Assembly: GCA_020086605.1 (NCBI GenBank)
Contig: JACBWW010000016.1
Span: 18,027,598-18,091,597, forward strand
Origin: Lanius collurio
Lineage: Eukaryota > Chordata > Aves > Passeriformes > Laniidae
Direction: 5' to 3'
DNA: 64,000 nt
Of this stretch, positions 49,371 through 61,699 are shown piece by piece. Position numbers and translations under genes: made by a program. The notes beneath the pieces were generated by a model that saw nothing but the letters and a program-made list of their open reading frames with translations, did no database searches and had not been told where the DNA came from. Positions within the stretch are counted from its first letter, which is position 1. The number at the start of each line of letters is the position of its first letter.

Positions 49371-49779
49371 GTGGGAATTCTCATATTAATCCATGGCACC
49401 TCCACGCTCCATATGGTTTCTTTTTTGGCATTTCCTGCTGGGATTGTGCTCTACCTCAGCTAACCCCGCTCCCCTTGCCCTCCTCGGGTGCGTTCCTCTT
49501 CTAATTTGATTTCTACCTGTCAGGAAAGATGGGTGCAAATGGGTTTTGCCCACATCTTGAGGAAAGATATCCCCTCCCTGCCAGCACTCCCTCTGGTGTG
49601 CACGATTAAAAAGAAAATTGTTTTTTTGTGGGGGAAGAGATTCAAAGGAGTCATGAGTGATGTCTGAAGTTATGCTGGGGTCAGGACCTTGCTTATTGAT
49701 TTTCTAACACAGCAGAACCATGTACAAAAGGAAGAGACCTCCTTGCCTCCCCCTGATCCAAGATACACCTCCAGCCTGT

Positions 49780-49820
49780 AAAATAAAAAAAAAAAATTAA
49801 AAAAAAAAGAGAAAAAAAAA
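49780..49820 (+). repeat. A-rich tract
   Basis: A12, A10 and A9 runs are separated by TT and GAG. It is a low-complexity A-rich run, with no retroposon body recognised upstream. Confidence 0.85.
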
Positions 49821-49963
49821 TCTGGCTGCAAGCAGTCAGGCTTCAACCGGCCTGTCAGACAGCTCTCTGCAGGAACACAATCCATGTTGATTTTACAGAG
49901 AAGGTTGTTATCCACATTTCACCACTGATTTATTGTTTTTTAACCAGCTCCTTATGCTAGACC

Positions 49964-49987
49964 TTTTTTTTTTTTAAAAAAAAAAAA
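49964..49987. repeat. T12A12 perfect palindrome
   Basis: Twelve T residues are followed directly by twelve A residues, giving a 24-base self-complementary sequence with no spacer. Such tracts are stiff, exclude nucleosomes and are prone to sequencing slippage. Confidence 0.9.
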
Positions 49988-50269
49988 GCTCCTTTTGCAC
50001 TTTGTGAGCGAGGGGATTTACTGGTGGTGGGATGAAAGTGGAGGTGCTGGTGCCCTGCTCTTGCCATGCTGGGCAGGAGCAGGGGGAGCGCTGCCATCAC
50101 AGCAGCCACCTGTGATTCTTTCCTTCATATTTGTCAGGATGTATAAATGCTATGGCTAATGCCCAGTAACATTCTTGGGTCTGCTCTGCCTGTGGGCTGG
50201 TGTGGGGCAGCCTGGCTTTGAGATGCTGAGAGCTCTTCAGCTGCTTGAAGAGCAAGATGGGTGTGTTGG

Positions 50270-50660
50270 AGATGGGTCTGAGGAAGCCCTGCAGAATTAG
50301 AACGGCCAAACGGGTCCCGTCGCCTACATCTGCAGAATTCATTAGGCGAGCTTGATTGGCCTTTGTTAAACAAAGATGGGATAAGGTTTCATACTTTTTC
50401 TGTGGGAGTCGAGCTAGAGTTTCAGGCTGATGATTTAGTCAGGTGTAAGCATGAAGTTTCCAATTTAGAGAAATAAATCTAATGTGATTTTATTATCCTC
50501 TGTTTTACCCTGACACCCTGCTTCACCCCGACTCCCTGTCAGAGCACGCATGACGTGTTTATACAGGCTGTGCTGTAATCGACTGGCAGCCAATATAACA
50601 CGAGACACAAAATGCATCTTCTGCCTAATGCAGGCTTTGGTAGCTTCTATATTTCATCAT
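50270..50660. other. Enhancer-like block with an inverted SOX-like pair
   Basis: Unique sequence with many retained CpGs (GAACGGCCAAACGGG, CCGTCGCC, TAGGCGAGC, AGTCGAGC, GCACGCATGACGTG, AATCGACTGG, AACACGAGAC) among AT-rich words, which is unusual for this CpG-poor region. It includes the near-palindrome at 50361-50375 and the CRE-like TGACGTG near 50550. No repeat or exon is recognised. By composition this is the best enhancer candidate in the right half, and conservation should decide. Confidence 0.4.
50361..50375. promoter_or_regulatory. Inverted pair of SOX/TCF-like half sites
   Basis: CTTTGTT, a central A, then AACAAAG form 7-base arms that are exact reverse complements. AACAAAG matches the HMG-box core used by SOX and TCF/LEF factors. 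The orientation (AACAAAG pointing outward) differs from the usual SOX9-type dimer arrangement, so cooperative binding is uncertain. Confidence 0.35.
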
Positions 50661-53269
50661 CTTCCTGCTCCTCTGCCGGCAGCTCTTCCTTTCTCTGAGT
50701 CCTTCATGTTCTGCCTGGCAAGAATTGTGTGCCCCAGCTCCATGGAAAGAGTTGTCAGTGTGCCGAGACACGGAGTTTTGGACCTCCTTGTGTAGCCACA
50801 GCTTTGTTTTGCTTCATTCCATGCATCTTCCAGGGAGATCCTTGGATCAGACTAGGCATCCTGTGGCTGGAGTAATTTTAACAAATGTGTGTGCTTGAAA
50901 CACCCGCAAAAACATTTTTTTAGTGGCAATTGGTAAAACTTTAAATAGACATTTTCTTGTTTGTTTATTTTCTGCATCAGGAACAAATATTCTATAAAAA
51001 CTCTATGTTAAGATTTTGACAGCGTACTCGTGAAAAAGAGTTATATCATTAAATTGGCTGAAAATACCTGTTTTCAAAAGTTACTTACAGAAAAAGCAAT
51101 ATAAAAGTACAGATAGCGATGCTGGGGGGGAAAAAAGCAAACTGCTTTGGTTCTCTGATCCCGTTGATTAGGAGTCTGTGCAATTTAGTTATTAGTTAGA
51201 ACATAAGGACATGAAAAGCAATAGGTCAAATTCATTTCTTCATCTCAGATATATCCCTGTTGACTTCAGTGAAGTTCCTTTAATGATGAATTTGTCCCGC
51301 TGGCTCAAAGATAAAAAGAGAAGTTATTTTTGTTTAATATTTCAACAAGGGGAAGAGGTTAGCGAGGGAATTCAGTTTGCACAAGTTGTGTTTTTCCATG
51401 GAGTTTAGCTAGGGCAGCCACCACCTAGCCAGCTCTGTTGTATATTTGTCTTTTTGAGGGCTGAGTGCTTTCTCTATGGACTCTCCCAAGCCCTTGCAAG
51501 GCAATTTTTGCCAGATGCAACCCACAAAGGACACTTGCAGCCATGGTTTGTTTGTGTTCCTGCAAGCAGTGTTGGGAGCTGCCCTCCTTCAGGTGCCTGC
51601 TGATCTGATTTTGTCTGTGGGAAGGCCTTGGGAGGCAGAGCTGTGTCTGTTGTCCCTGGCACCGCAGCAACTGAGTGCCACCACCTGGTGCTCCCAGCAA
51701 CCTGCCCAACCCTGGTCCCAACGTAGTTGAGCTTTTTCTGGGTCAGTCTCTTGTTACTGGGCTTGTGTTTCCCTTGATGTACAGTTTTGACTGACATGAT
51801 ACCCTTGCCTTTCCCATACTTTTCTCTAGTGCTTTAGCAGGACTGAATTTGGGTTTTTTCCACCTCCATCAGACCATCCTGGCTGAGGGCAGAACAGTGA
51901 GAGAGGCCAGGCCTCCACAAAACCCGGGAATGCCTTGGGAGACTGTGTGAGGCAAAAGGCAGCTCTGGCCAGGGTGCTTCCACCTGTATCTAGACTGTGT
52001 GGAAGGGCAGGATTCCATATTCCCCGTTCAAGCCAGACCAGGACTCCACATCTATGGCAGGCAGATGACTGAGGAGGCTTGGCTTTCTTGTGGGACCAAA
52101 CTCTGGGTGAACTTGGTGATGTGAGAATCCCTCCTCTGCACTCCCTGGAGCAGACAACTTGTGCTGTGGTGTTTGGCTGTTGCAATGTGTCTGCGTGGCT
52201 GTTGAGCAGCGTGGGTTGAGTTTATGGATGTTGGACAGGTATTCACGGAGAGTTGTTTCACCACCTCACTCTTGCTCCAGAGAAAATGGCCTCTTGCCCA
52301 GGCAAGAAGTCAAAAGCTTCACTGGTCACTCTCCATCCTGGAGTTCAAGGCACCTGGCAGGTTTCTCTAAGCCTTGGCTAAGAGTAGCCCCTCTACTGTG
52401 AGCAGTATTGCTTTTAAACCTGGGAGGAAAATGTTTTTACGAAAGAGAAGGAAACCTTTCCCATGCTCTTCTCATCCTTGTATCCCTGGGTGCTTTCCAG
52501 AGTCATTCAAAACCATTGCAACTCAACAAATATAAAACCAAGCAGCGCAGTGTGTGGTTTGGCAAACTTCTCTATATAAAGTAACTTTTAGGGAGACCCC
52601 AGCTTTCTCAAAGGAAAAAGGACCTTTAAATAGCATTGTTTCTGGGAAAGAACTGCCATTTTCTGAGATGCTAACCTGAGTGTGGTTAATGACACAGCAG
52701 TGTCACTTTATTTCCTTCTTGGTCCGCTGTATCTGGTGTTGGTCGTTGCCTGTGGCTGCCTGTGAGAAGGCCCTCAGTGATGGGGAAATTGGGAGAAAGT
52801 TTCTTAGGAGAGCAATCTTAGGTCTTGTCTGTGCTAGCCATGATGAATTCTGCTGTTCATCCCTAGGTTCCTTTGGTGTGTGGAAATCTGGATGTAGGAT
52901 GAGAGTCTTCAGGCACGGATTTTGGATGTGTCCTGGCACTTCTCCTTGATAGGAGGATTGGCAACCATTCCTGGATCTCCTAGATGTGTGAGCCCCATGG
53001 CTGTCTCTGCCCAGGACAAAAGACTTTTGGGACAGGGCAAAGGGGAGAGCAAGCAAGCTTAGAGAAAACAGATGCGAGGAGCTGAATGAAAAGTTAGATG
53101 TAAAACCTTGATGTAGCCACACGGCTGGGAGGGAGAGGGCAAAGGTAGAAGCTGGCAGCATATTCATGTGGTGCTCCCCTGCACTGACCCAGTGTCACTG
53201 CCCTCAGCATCTCCTGCTGTCCTGCTTCCTCCTGGCTTACCCAGTAGCCCTCATGCCAGCATGTCCCTG
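50661..53269. other. Non-coding sequence, nothing recognised
   Basis: Unique DNA. Overlapping antisense and sense frames of about 80-119 codons at 51425-52185 have no recognisable domain. A word resembling a CTCF site (CCACCACCTGGTG, about 51679-51691) is present but weak. Confidence 0.4.
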
Positions 53270-53530
53270 CTGCCACTCAAGCGGACGAGCATCGGCCCGG
53301 GAGACCACACGTGAACGTCTTGTGAGGTACAGATGTTACAGAGTCAAAGCCTGGCCACCCTTGGTCTAGGAGGGACTTGGGTTTCCAGTGCCCCTGAGAA
53401 GCAGGAAGTGCAGGAGACATGGATATCATGAGAAAAGAATCGATAGTCCCCCCTCTCAGCCTGACCAAATATTGATTTTGCCATTCGGTTCGTATCGTTT
53501 TTCACCGCCTCGCCGGCCCTCGGGGTGGGA
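53270..53530. other. Local CpG-retaining segment
   Basis: CpGs cluster here (AAGCGGACGAGCATCGGCCCG, CACACGTGAACG, CATTCGGTTCGTATCG, CACCGCCTCGCCGG), while DNA on both sides is CpG-poor. It is too short and too diluted to call a full CpG island. It may be a small regulatory element, and no exon is recognised. Confidence 0.3.
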
Positions 53531-56500
53531 GCTCCTGCTTGCAGCCCCACCAAGGGTGTTTTGGGAAGGGAGGGAGGCAGAGGGACCAGGCCTCTCTCTG
53601 GGCAAGGTAAGGACAAGGATCAGTCATCCTCTAAACTGGCCCTGGCTGGAGGGCTGGCAGTGGTGGGGAGGAGAGCTTTTGTCACTCACTCCTCCCTGAA
53701 ACCTCCAGCACCACCCCACTTACTAATGCTGCTGAGGGAGCTTACCTTAGAAGAGATTTACGGTCCTTCACTCCCTGTCAAGTGCCCCCCACTGTGCTAT
53801 GACTCTACTCTGTATTTAAGATTTGATATAAAATCCAGGGAATGCAAAGGATCTTCCTGGCTTTCATCAGTTTTGGAGTAGACACTAAATTTTCAAATCC
53901 AATCAATAATAAATGCAGCGATTGGCAACCACAATTCAGCCTTCCCCAGCAACCACAACTTTGCGGGAGCGCTGCTATCCAAACACTCACAAATTATGAT
54001 TTTTAACTCAAAATTGTATCTCCCACTGCTGGAGGTAAAGCTATTAATATATAAATAAAGGCTAATTCTGTCCTGGTTGTTTTTCTTCATGAGGTCACCA
54101 GTCCCTGAAGAATTATAAGCAAAATAGCAGAGTGCCTAACAAGAAATAGAAAAAAATCATCTCTCATGGCATGAAAAAGAAAGATGTTTGGAATGTTTTT
54201 AAAGGATGTTCTTTAGCTTTCTTTGGTTGCAGCTTCTACCACATATATTATGTTTTCATGGGATTGAAAATGACAGTCTTCTGTTGCTGTTGCTAAAAGC
54301 TAGACTTGTTGGGAATTATGTAGCCAGTTAATTTTTTTTTTAAATTTGTAGCTGATTTATATATTGATTTAATGACACAAAACCACTTTGAATCCCCATT
54401 AAAACAATAATTTTCAACAGTTCTGTGGTCTCAAGGAAATGTTGACTTGTCATCTTCACAAATCTTTGGCTTAATTATAAGTTATGTTACCTGATGGGAA
54501 AATAGTTTTTAAAAGAGGAAAAATGGTGTATGGAGTTTTTTCAGACAGTTTTAGGTGGTGTTTCTGTATAAACCAAAAAACCAACCAGCCTTAAAAAAAC
54601 ATCAAAATGCCCATAAGTATCAGAGTTGTGTGTGTTTATATGATGTGAGCCACCTGTTGCAAAGAAAAACTAGGCTAATTTTCAAATTCTCCTCTGTACT
54701 TTGCACATCTAGATGTGTTGTTCTTTTCTTAACAATTCTGCTTGTTAAGGCAAGATGCTTCATTCAGGGAGTGGAGCAGTGCTGGAGCAGGTACCAGGAA
54801 GGCTTTAGGATCCCCACACCTGAAGGCTTTCAATACCTGCTCTGGTGTTGGCAATAATCCTGGTGCAAGGCGGAGATGGGAATCTCCATTTCCAGAAAAC
54901 ACATCCATGGTCTATGATCCTTTTGCACCTTCACCAGGGCTGTGTCATCTGTCGTGTTGTGGGGCAGTGCTGTCCTGAAGCAGCTGCAGGCTGACATGTA
55001 ACCTCAGGGACACCAGAGACCCCATCTAGAGTGTGGATGAGTTAAATGCAGAAGTCGTGATCTTTCAGGCACAGGAGTTTGTGTCACACACCGTGACTCA
55101 GGCCCAAAAGCCTGAATTTTCCCATTTTGCTTTGGCATCTCAGTTGGAATAGCTTGGCTTTACTCCCCAGGCAGAAAAGAAAAACCCTCTAGAGGAGCTT
55201 TTAAACAACTCCATCCTCCAAAATTAGCTGGCCCTAGGGAAGGGGGGGATTGAGCTGTCCTTGGGTGCCATTGCTTTCTGGCCGTGGCTAAGAAAGCACC
55301 TACAGTGCTCATTACTGTGTTTTATGTGACCACAGCTGAAAATAAGAGTATGAATCCTGGCCCTGGGCTGACCTTCTCATGCAATGCCCCTTTTGTTGTA
55401 GACTGGAAGAGTAATGAGTGAGAAAGTCCTAACCCACCCTGCCCTTGGCATGGGGAGAGCTGAACTGTACCAGACCCTGTGATCAGCCTGCATTTGCCTG
55501 CCTGGGCTTTTAGCCTGCTGTAGATAGAGCCCATATTTCAGGATAATCCCCAAAATCATAAATTTACCTATGCAGATGGGACCCAAAGGGAATATTAGAA
55601 CAAAGGAGGGGAAAAAAAAAATCAAGGAAAAAATGTACCTATTAGGCAATGTGAACCTTTGTGCAGCCTTCATTAGTACCAGCAGGGTTATAGTTACTTT
55701 TAATCATTCAACTAACTGTACTAGTGAAAACTTTCAACTTCCAGCCATTTAAATTGGAAAGGTCTTTAAAATATTTATTATTACTTTAAATCATGGCATT
55801 TAAGGTCAAAGCAGAAGCATTTGTTGGATTTGTGCAGGATCCCAAGTTGTTTTCTTACCTGCAGGTTGAGTCCTGGTGGAAAGGTCTGTGTTTCTAATTT
55901 TGCTGTGCTATTTGGTTACTATGAGATGATGGGAACACCATTATGGCTGTGCTATTTTCTATTTCTTAATTGGTTGCTCATACACAGGTCTGGCTGGAGC
56001 TGAAAATCTCAGGGAAAAAGCCATTAACACCTGCATGTTTGACCTGCAGTTTATAAATCAGAACATATGTTTTCATATTTCTAACCCCCAAAACACAGAG
56101 AAATGTGTTAGTGGATATTTGCAGCACGCTCTGATGCACGTTGTCTTCCCAGTGTCAGCAGGCCAGAGTGTCAAAAGGTATAAATCATTGCAATTACAGG
56201 GATTTTGCCTGAGGTCTAGCCTTGATTGATGTCTCTCCTAAATAAGATATTATTGGGGATGTGAAACGTGAACACCTCTTAACCTGCCCTATTAGGGTTG
56301 CAAAATGCCCCTCTTGCTCTCTTTGTCTGTGTGTGTAGTGCATTTAACAGTCTTGGTGGGTTTCTCTGTGTTATTTGAGTGATGACTGGCATCCTGGATG
56401 GTTTATTTAGCTTGCTATTGTGGAAAACACTTCAACAGATAGTTGCATCCTGCTGCAATCCCTGCTGAAATTGGCAAGGCTGACTTTTGCACTTGCAGTT

Positions 56501-57932
56501 CATCCCAGTTTGGCTGAATGGAATTGTTTACAAATCCTGTGGAAGTGTGGTGGCAGAAATGCTCTCCTCTTTCCAACCCAAAGCAGACCCACTCAGAGCT
56601 GCCTAACTCATCCTGTCCTTCCCTCTTGGGATGAGCAGACCTTCTGCAAATGCACTCCCTGCTCTGCTTTTATTGTCTGTTGGAGTTGCTCCTGGTGCTC
56701 ACCCGACACCATCAGAAATCCAAAATTCCTGGAGGTTTTCAGTCTTTTTAACACTGGTGTTTTGTTTTATGAGATGGCCCAAGGAAAATATGCTTGTAGG
56801 GTTGGCTGGACTGAAAAAATCAGGGTAACAACTGCTGTTACCTGGATTAGAGCTGGAGAAGTGGGATGGCTTCCTCAGGATGATGTCTTGAGATCACTCT
56901 GACTTTCAGAGAAGAAAGGTTGGGCCTTGTCACAGCCCTGAGCTGAAAAATTATCTGTAAGAAAATAGCAATTTTTATTGTATCCAGATTTTGTTTTGTA
57001 TTTAGGTTGTACATATCAAAAAAAATCCCAACTAACGGATCAGTGGGTCACAATTTTAAAAAGAAGTATTTTTATTTGTGTATGAAAGAAAAAGAAATTA
57101 ATAACATTCTTGGGAATATTACACCTTTAAAAAGTTTCTACCCCTGTTATCCTGTTATTTTAAGTAACAAAGATGTAATTTTTTTTTTTTTTTTGAGCAA
57201 GTATTTAAACAGAAGAAAAAAGAAGCAAGTTTAGGTTGTTGTTTTTTATTTCTTTTTCCTACAGTAATGGTACTTACTTGAAAATCATTTTAACGGTTAA
57301 CTTACCCTTTAAGACCAAAAGTTCTAACTTGAGTCAATGTACTTAGCTCAAAATCCCTACAGAGATTCAGGTTTCTTGCTCGAGCTGCCTGGAGTGGTGA
57401 GTTCAGGCCTTTGCAGTGATTGTCAGCAAGGAGAACATTAATGGAGTATTAGAAAAATGAAGTCCTCGACCCCTCCTCCCCTTCTGGCTGGTTGTTTCTG
57501 CATGGTGGGAAGGAAAACATTTTCCCCGTCAGCCATTTACTGTGCAACAGGGGGAAACTGTCAGTTTGCTATGAGCAAACCCCTGCAAGATAAGTCAAAA
57601 TGATTTACCCTGTAAATAAAGTGGGCTGTTTTCTTTACTTGGAAGAATTGCCCATGTGGCGAGACTTCCTATGGGAGGGGATGTGGTTGGCCCTTTGCAT
57701 TTATCCACCGTGTTTGTCTTTTTTGAAAAAGCAACACTGGAAAGATTAACAAGTCTGTCACTGAAGGAACTGATATATCAAAGCTGTGGAGACAAAGCAG
57801 GCCATTCATTCCTTACGTTTCTGAAATCTCACTTCCAGTGCAAACTAGGTCTTCCCATTTAGATGAAAGGAGGGATTTCCCTCTTCCTCCTTGTCCCTGA
57901 AGTCTTGGGGATTTTTATGTATTTATGTGTCC
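53531..57932. other. Non-coding sequence with an AT-rich block at 53890-54110
   Basis: Positions 53890-54110 are unique, with AATCAATAATAAATGC, GCGATTGGC, TTTGCGGGAGCGC and CTATTAATATATAAATAAAGGC, and resemble a regulatory element. A T16 tract lies at 57179-57194. The longest frame, 160 codons at 56420-56902, shows no known domain. Confidence 0.35.
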
Positions 57933-57975
57933 ACATATATATATATATAAAAATGTGTATATATATATGTGTGTT
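57933..57975. repeat. (AT)n/(GT)n microsatellite
   Basis: (AT)7 at 57935-57948, an AAAATGTG interruption, then (TA)5 at about 57958-57968 followed by TGTGTG. It is a compound dinucleotide repeat able to form a small hairpin. Confidence 0.85.
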
Positions 57976-59089
57976 CACGTGCACATGCTCACTCTGTGCT
58001 GTGAATTGGAACCCTCCCAGGCTGGGGAGTTATTTGCCACTCTGGGAGAGGCCACAGGGGTGTAGGGAGATGGGAACCTGAATGTAGTACTTGACTTGAG
58101 GGTTCACTATTCCCATGGACAGCCACAGAAATTTAGGATCTCTCAATACTTTTTTTTTTTTTCTTTAAATTAAACCATGAGAGGGTTTAGGGGTGAGGAG
58201 GGATATAAGAGAGGGATGTTGATGTAGAAAGGGACTGGATGTCTTGAGAGCTCCTCAGGATTTACAGTACATGGACCATATGCACACAGATCATATTGAT
58301 TGGGTTCTATGCACTGGAGAGGAAAAACTCACTTTTCTCCTTAGGCTGCAGGACATTCGGAGGTTTCTGATGTGGTGTTGGGTGCATGTCATCCTTTCTA
58401 AGGAAAAAAAAGGAGTGTATAAAGGACAGAGCCTGGAGATGTGGCAGTCCCAGCTTGCAATCATTGCCTGGCAGATAGAAATGCTTTCTAGTGACATGAC
58501 TTCAGATATTTTAATTAGTTTACTTTAGCTGCTCACCTGTGTGTATATGTTCTTCCATCCAAGGCAAAGAAACACATGAGTGTGGTTTTGCTCCCAATGC
58601 CAGAAACAGTGTTTTTAAACCCTGACATGCATAAACAGCTGGTGTCCAGAGAAGGATCTCAGCACTGAAAAAAACCCCTATACCCCTATTTAAAATTGCC
58701 ATATGTTCATGAGCATATACAGCAGAGGCAAGAGGATGAGTGCAGCCTGCCTTCCAGGGTGTCACTTCTGTCACTCTGACTCAGGAAAAAGCCCTCTGCT
58801 GAGAGGTGCTGCATCCCCAGATGTGCTCAACTCCATCTGGAAAGCAAAACTCCGCTTTCCTAGGACTCCTTTTTCCCTTGGCCTGCAGAGCTTCAGCCAA
58901 CTTCCCCTACACCCTTGTTTATGCCTCAGGCAGGGCAATGCACGTGTCCCGGGCTGGGGAGGTGTTTCCTTGATGGTTGTTGCTGCTGGAGAATGTTACC
59001 CAAACAGGAACGTTTTGTGTGTGGTGCTGCAGCAGGTACTGACCCTTCTCTGTGCCACTTGAGTAGGAAAGCCCTCTCTGCAGGGAAAG
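57976..59089. other. Non-coding sequence, nothing recognised
   Basis: A T tract (T13) lies at 58150-58162. Open frames are at most 119 codons. No repeat or RNA gene was recognised. Confidence 0.4.
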
Positions 59090-59470
59090 CTCGTACAGAG
59101 CACAAAAATATTCAATGCTGTGTCAACGCTGGACCTTTATTTATTGCACCTCAGTGCAAACTTCAGCGACGGGCTTTTATATGACCTTGGGCTATATTCT
59201 TACCTGAATAAATGGAAAGTGTTTCTCTTCTGAACACCTGGGGTTGTATTTTATATAAAATATGTACATTCTGGAGAAAACGGTAAATATGGCCGTGAAC
59301 TCCTGAGATCGAGTTTCTTCATCAAACATCCACCACTTCCCCAAGGTAAAAAAAAAAAACAAGAAAAAAAAAAAAAAGCCCAGAAAAATGCTGAAGCTTC
59401 CCTGTACAAATGACAATAAAATATGATTGCCAGGCACAATTCCATCAAGTTTTACAACAATTGCTTTTGA
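59090..59470. other. Enhancer-like block with nuclear-receptor-like word
   Basis: Unique sequence with TTTATTTATTGCACC, CAGCGACGGG, GAAAACGGTAAATATGGCCG and GAGATCGAG. TGACCTTGG at 59182-59190 is the reverse complement of CCAAGGTCA, the extended half site known for NR5A/ERR-type orphan receptors. A12 and A14 tracts at 59348-59359 and 59364-59377 interrupt it. Regulatory function is inference. Confidence 0.3.
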
Positions 59471-60107
59471 GCTGTTGAGTATGCTGTGCTTTAGTCAAGG
59501 ATCTTGTGCTTTTGTACATAAGCCTCATGTTTGGTGACATTGAACCTTCACATGCAGATACCGATTATTCAAAATGGGGAGGGGGAAGAAAGAAAACACG
59601 GGAAAGCTACTTTACATTTGTACTGCAGATTGTTCCCTTTAATCTGCAATCAGAACAAAGACTCACTCAGTTTTTATTACAGTCCTCTTGGAGGCTGTTA
59701 GCTACAGTGTGAACCTCTCTGGGGTTAAAGTGTAGAAAAATTGGGAGATGCTTGTGGTTCTGACAGAGAAGTGGAAGATTCCACTGAGAGAAAGGTTGGT
59801 ACCTCTATTGGAGAGTAACAGGAGACAGTGTTAAGTGAAAGATGTTAGCTCATTTACAATCACTTTAGTTCAATTTACTCCCTGAGGTCACCATCCTGTG
59901 GAGTTCTGTGCAGGCTTTATGTTTTTCTGTATGAATAGTTCCACTGAAGTCCTTAGCTTAACCAAATCATTATCTGTAAGGATGAGCCAGGGCAGGGTAA
60001 GGGAGGTGCTGCTATTGTTAGCCAGGTATACATAATACATACCCTGCTTGCATTGTCCAGAGCCGGCTGAATACCATGGATTTCACTTGGAAGTACTTCT
60101 GGGATTC
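59471..60107. other. Non-coding sequence, nothing recognised
   Basis: Unique DNA with no recognised repeat. The left end of a 221-codon minus-strand frame (59953-60618) falls here. Its translation contains the TTTG microsatellite as a K/Q/N-rich run and shows no domain, so it is not annotated as a gene. Confidence 0.4.
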
Positions 60108-60150
60108 TTTTGTTTTGTTGGTTTTTGTTTTGTTTGTTTGTTTGTTTTTT
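60108..60150 (+). repeat. (TTTG)n microsatellite
   Basis: Units of TTTG and TTTTG run from TTTTGTTTTGTTGG to TTTGTTTGTTTGTTTTTT. It is a simple repeat, partly interrupted. Confidence 0.9.
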
Positions 60151-61699
60151 CCTGAGCTTTTCCATTATCTTTCCCTCCATGTTCAGCACTTTGGCACCTG
60201 CTGGTGGGAGCAGGCTTCTGTGACAGTGACTTGGTTCCTGGGTTAAGACAGCAGTGGTTTTGGCCCAAACACCTGTTGATGAGTCAGGAGAAATGACACA
60301 GAGCTGATTTTTAATTGCTGGGTTTGCTTTAAATTTTCTGTCTCTGAGAAGTTGTTTCTTGAGTAAGAAGAGAGTGAGAAGTTGTAGCTGGGTGCTATTC
60401 CTGTGTGCAAAGGCAGCTGCCCTCTGTGCCACTCGGCAGAGTGAGTGGGCACAAAGCATCCTTGCCCCTTTTAATGAAACCTGCCTGCACGGGGGAGGGA
60501 AGAGCAGTCGCCTTCCAGGTGGTTGCAGGGCTGGGCTGGAGGAAGGGCATTGCCAGCACCTGCTTCCCTCTTCCCAACACGGCCTGCAAGGAGAACATGG
60601 CAGTGGAATAAATTCCATAGGTGTCTGGGTGTCTGAGAGAGCTCAGAGAAAGGCTGCTGTGGGCTCAGGAACAACAGGAGCTGTTACAGGCACATGTAAA
60701 TCCGAACTGGATGTAAGAATGCCTTTCGGTGGTAAGTGGGACCTTCCAGACCAGGCTGACAGCTGAAGGGGTGGGACCTGGAGAGTGAGCTCTTCTGCAG
60801 TGGGTTGCACAAGGAATGGAATGGCAGAGTTCCTTTGAACGACAAGGCACCTTTTAGAATTCTGTGTTCCTTCTTCCTAACTCTGGCTGCCCAAACATTG
60901 ATGAACCAGCCTCATTTGCTTCCCACCAGCCATTTTAGTGAGGGTCACTTAAAAAAAAAATAAAAAATTTAAAGGAGTGGTACTTTCAAGCTGCTGTGTT
61001 TTAGCTGTAGGACTCAGAGGCAACTGGTGAGTGCTCCATTTTAATTCTGTCAGTCACGAGGGGTAGAAGAAAAGCAACTATTTTTCTTACCATGCCTCAG
61101 TTTCCCTTGATCATGTTTAACAGGCACAGGCATTCCCCATCTGATGCCCAGGGTATAATGACATTGTCAATTAGTCTCACGTTTTATGGCACTGATTCAC
61201 TTACCATATTTCAGGAAAATGAGCTGCACTGTGTTGCCAGAAGGGGTTAAAACCATCCAGAAAAAAAAAAAAATCACCTCCTTTGTAACCTTTGTTTCAA
61301 AATCTTGACAACCCAAGGATGTTTGCTTTTCTCCCTGAAGGTTAGGTTGTCCTAACAGGTGCTAATTTTGTGTTTTCTTATGGAGATTTGTCCATATTAG
61401 AAGCAACTGTGAGCAAACAAAAAAGCCAATTAGAGTGCAAGGGTATTCTTCCTCCTCCTTGTTACCATGTAGTCCCCAGCTATCTTTATTCGTCACCTTA
61501 AGCCATAGACTTATCCTTTCAAACCTTCTTGAGATTCAGGAGACTTGTGCCCTCTTTGGGGAAAAAACATCCTTTTAATGTCATGGGAAAAATACTGTCA
61601 TGGGCAAGTAGATGATCCATGCTAACTGGGGTTTGTCATCAGCTCTGGCAATCTGTGTAGCAGGGTTTGAGATTAATGGAGCCAAAGACTTTAAGCAAA
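60151..61699. other. Non-coding sequence, nothing recognised
   Basis: A-rich runs lie at 60950-60971 and 61261-61273. Frames at 60243-60766 overlap on both strands and have no recognised product. A moderately AT-rich unique part at 61040-61250 keeps a few CpGs. Confidence 0.4.

Noticed and set aside
51676..51695. Possible CTCF site (CCACCACCTGGTG)
   Set aside because: It matches only the CCTGGTG half of the consensus well and the other half is poor, so it is too weak to annotate.
59953..60618. 221-codon minus-strand open frame
   Set aside because: It passes through the TTTG microsatellite (translated as K/Q/N-rich sequence), overlaps other frames, and has no recognisable domain. It is longer than most but not convincing without conservation.
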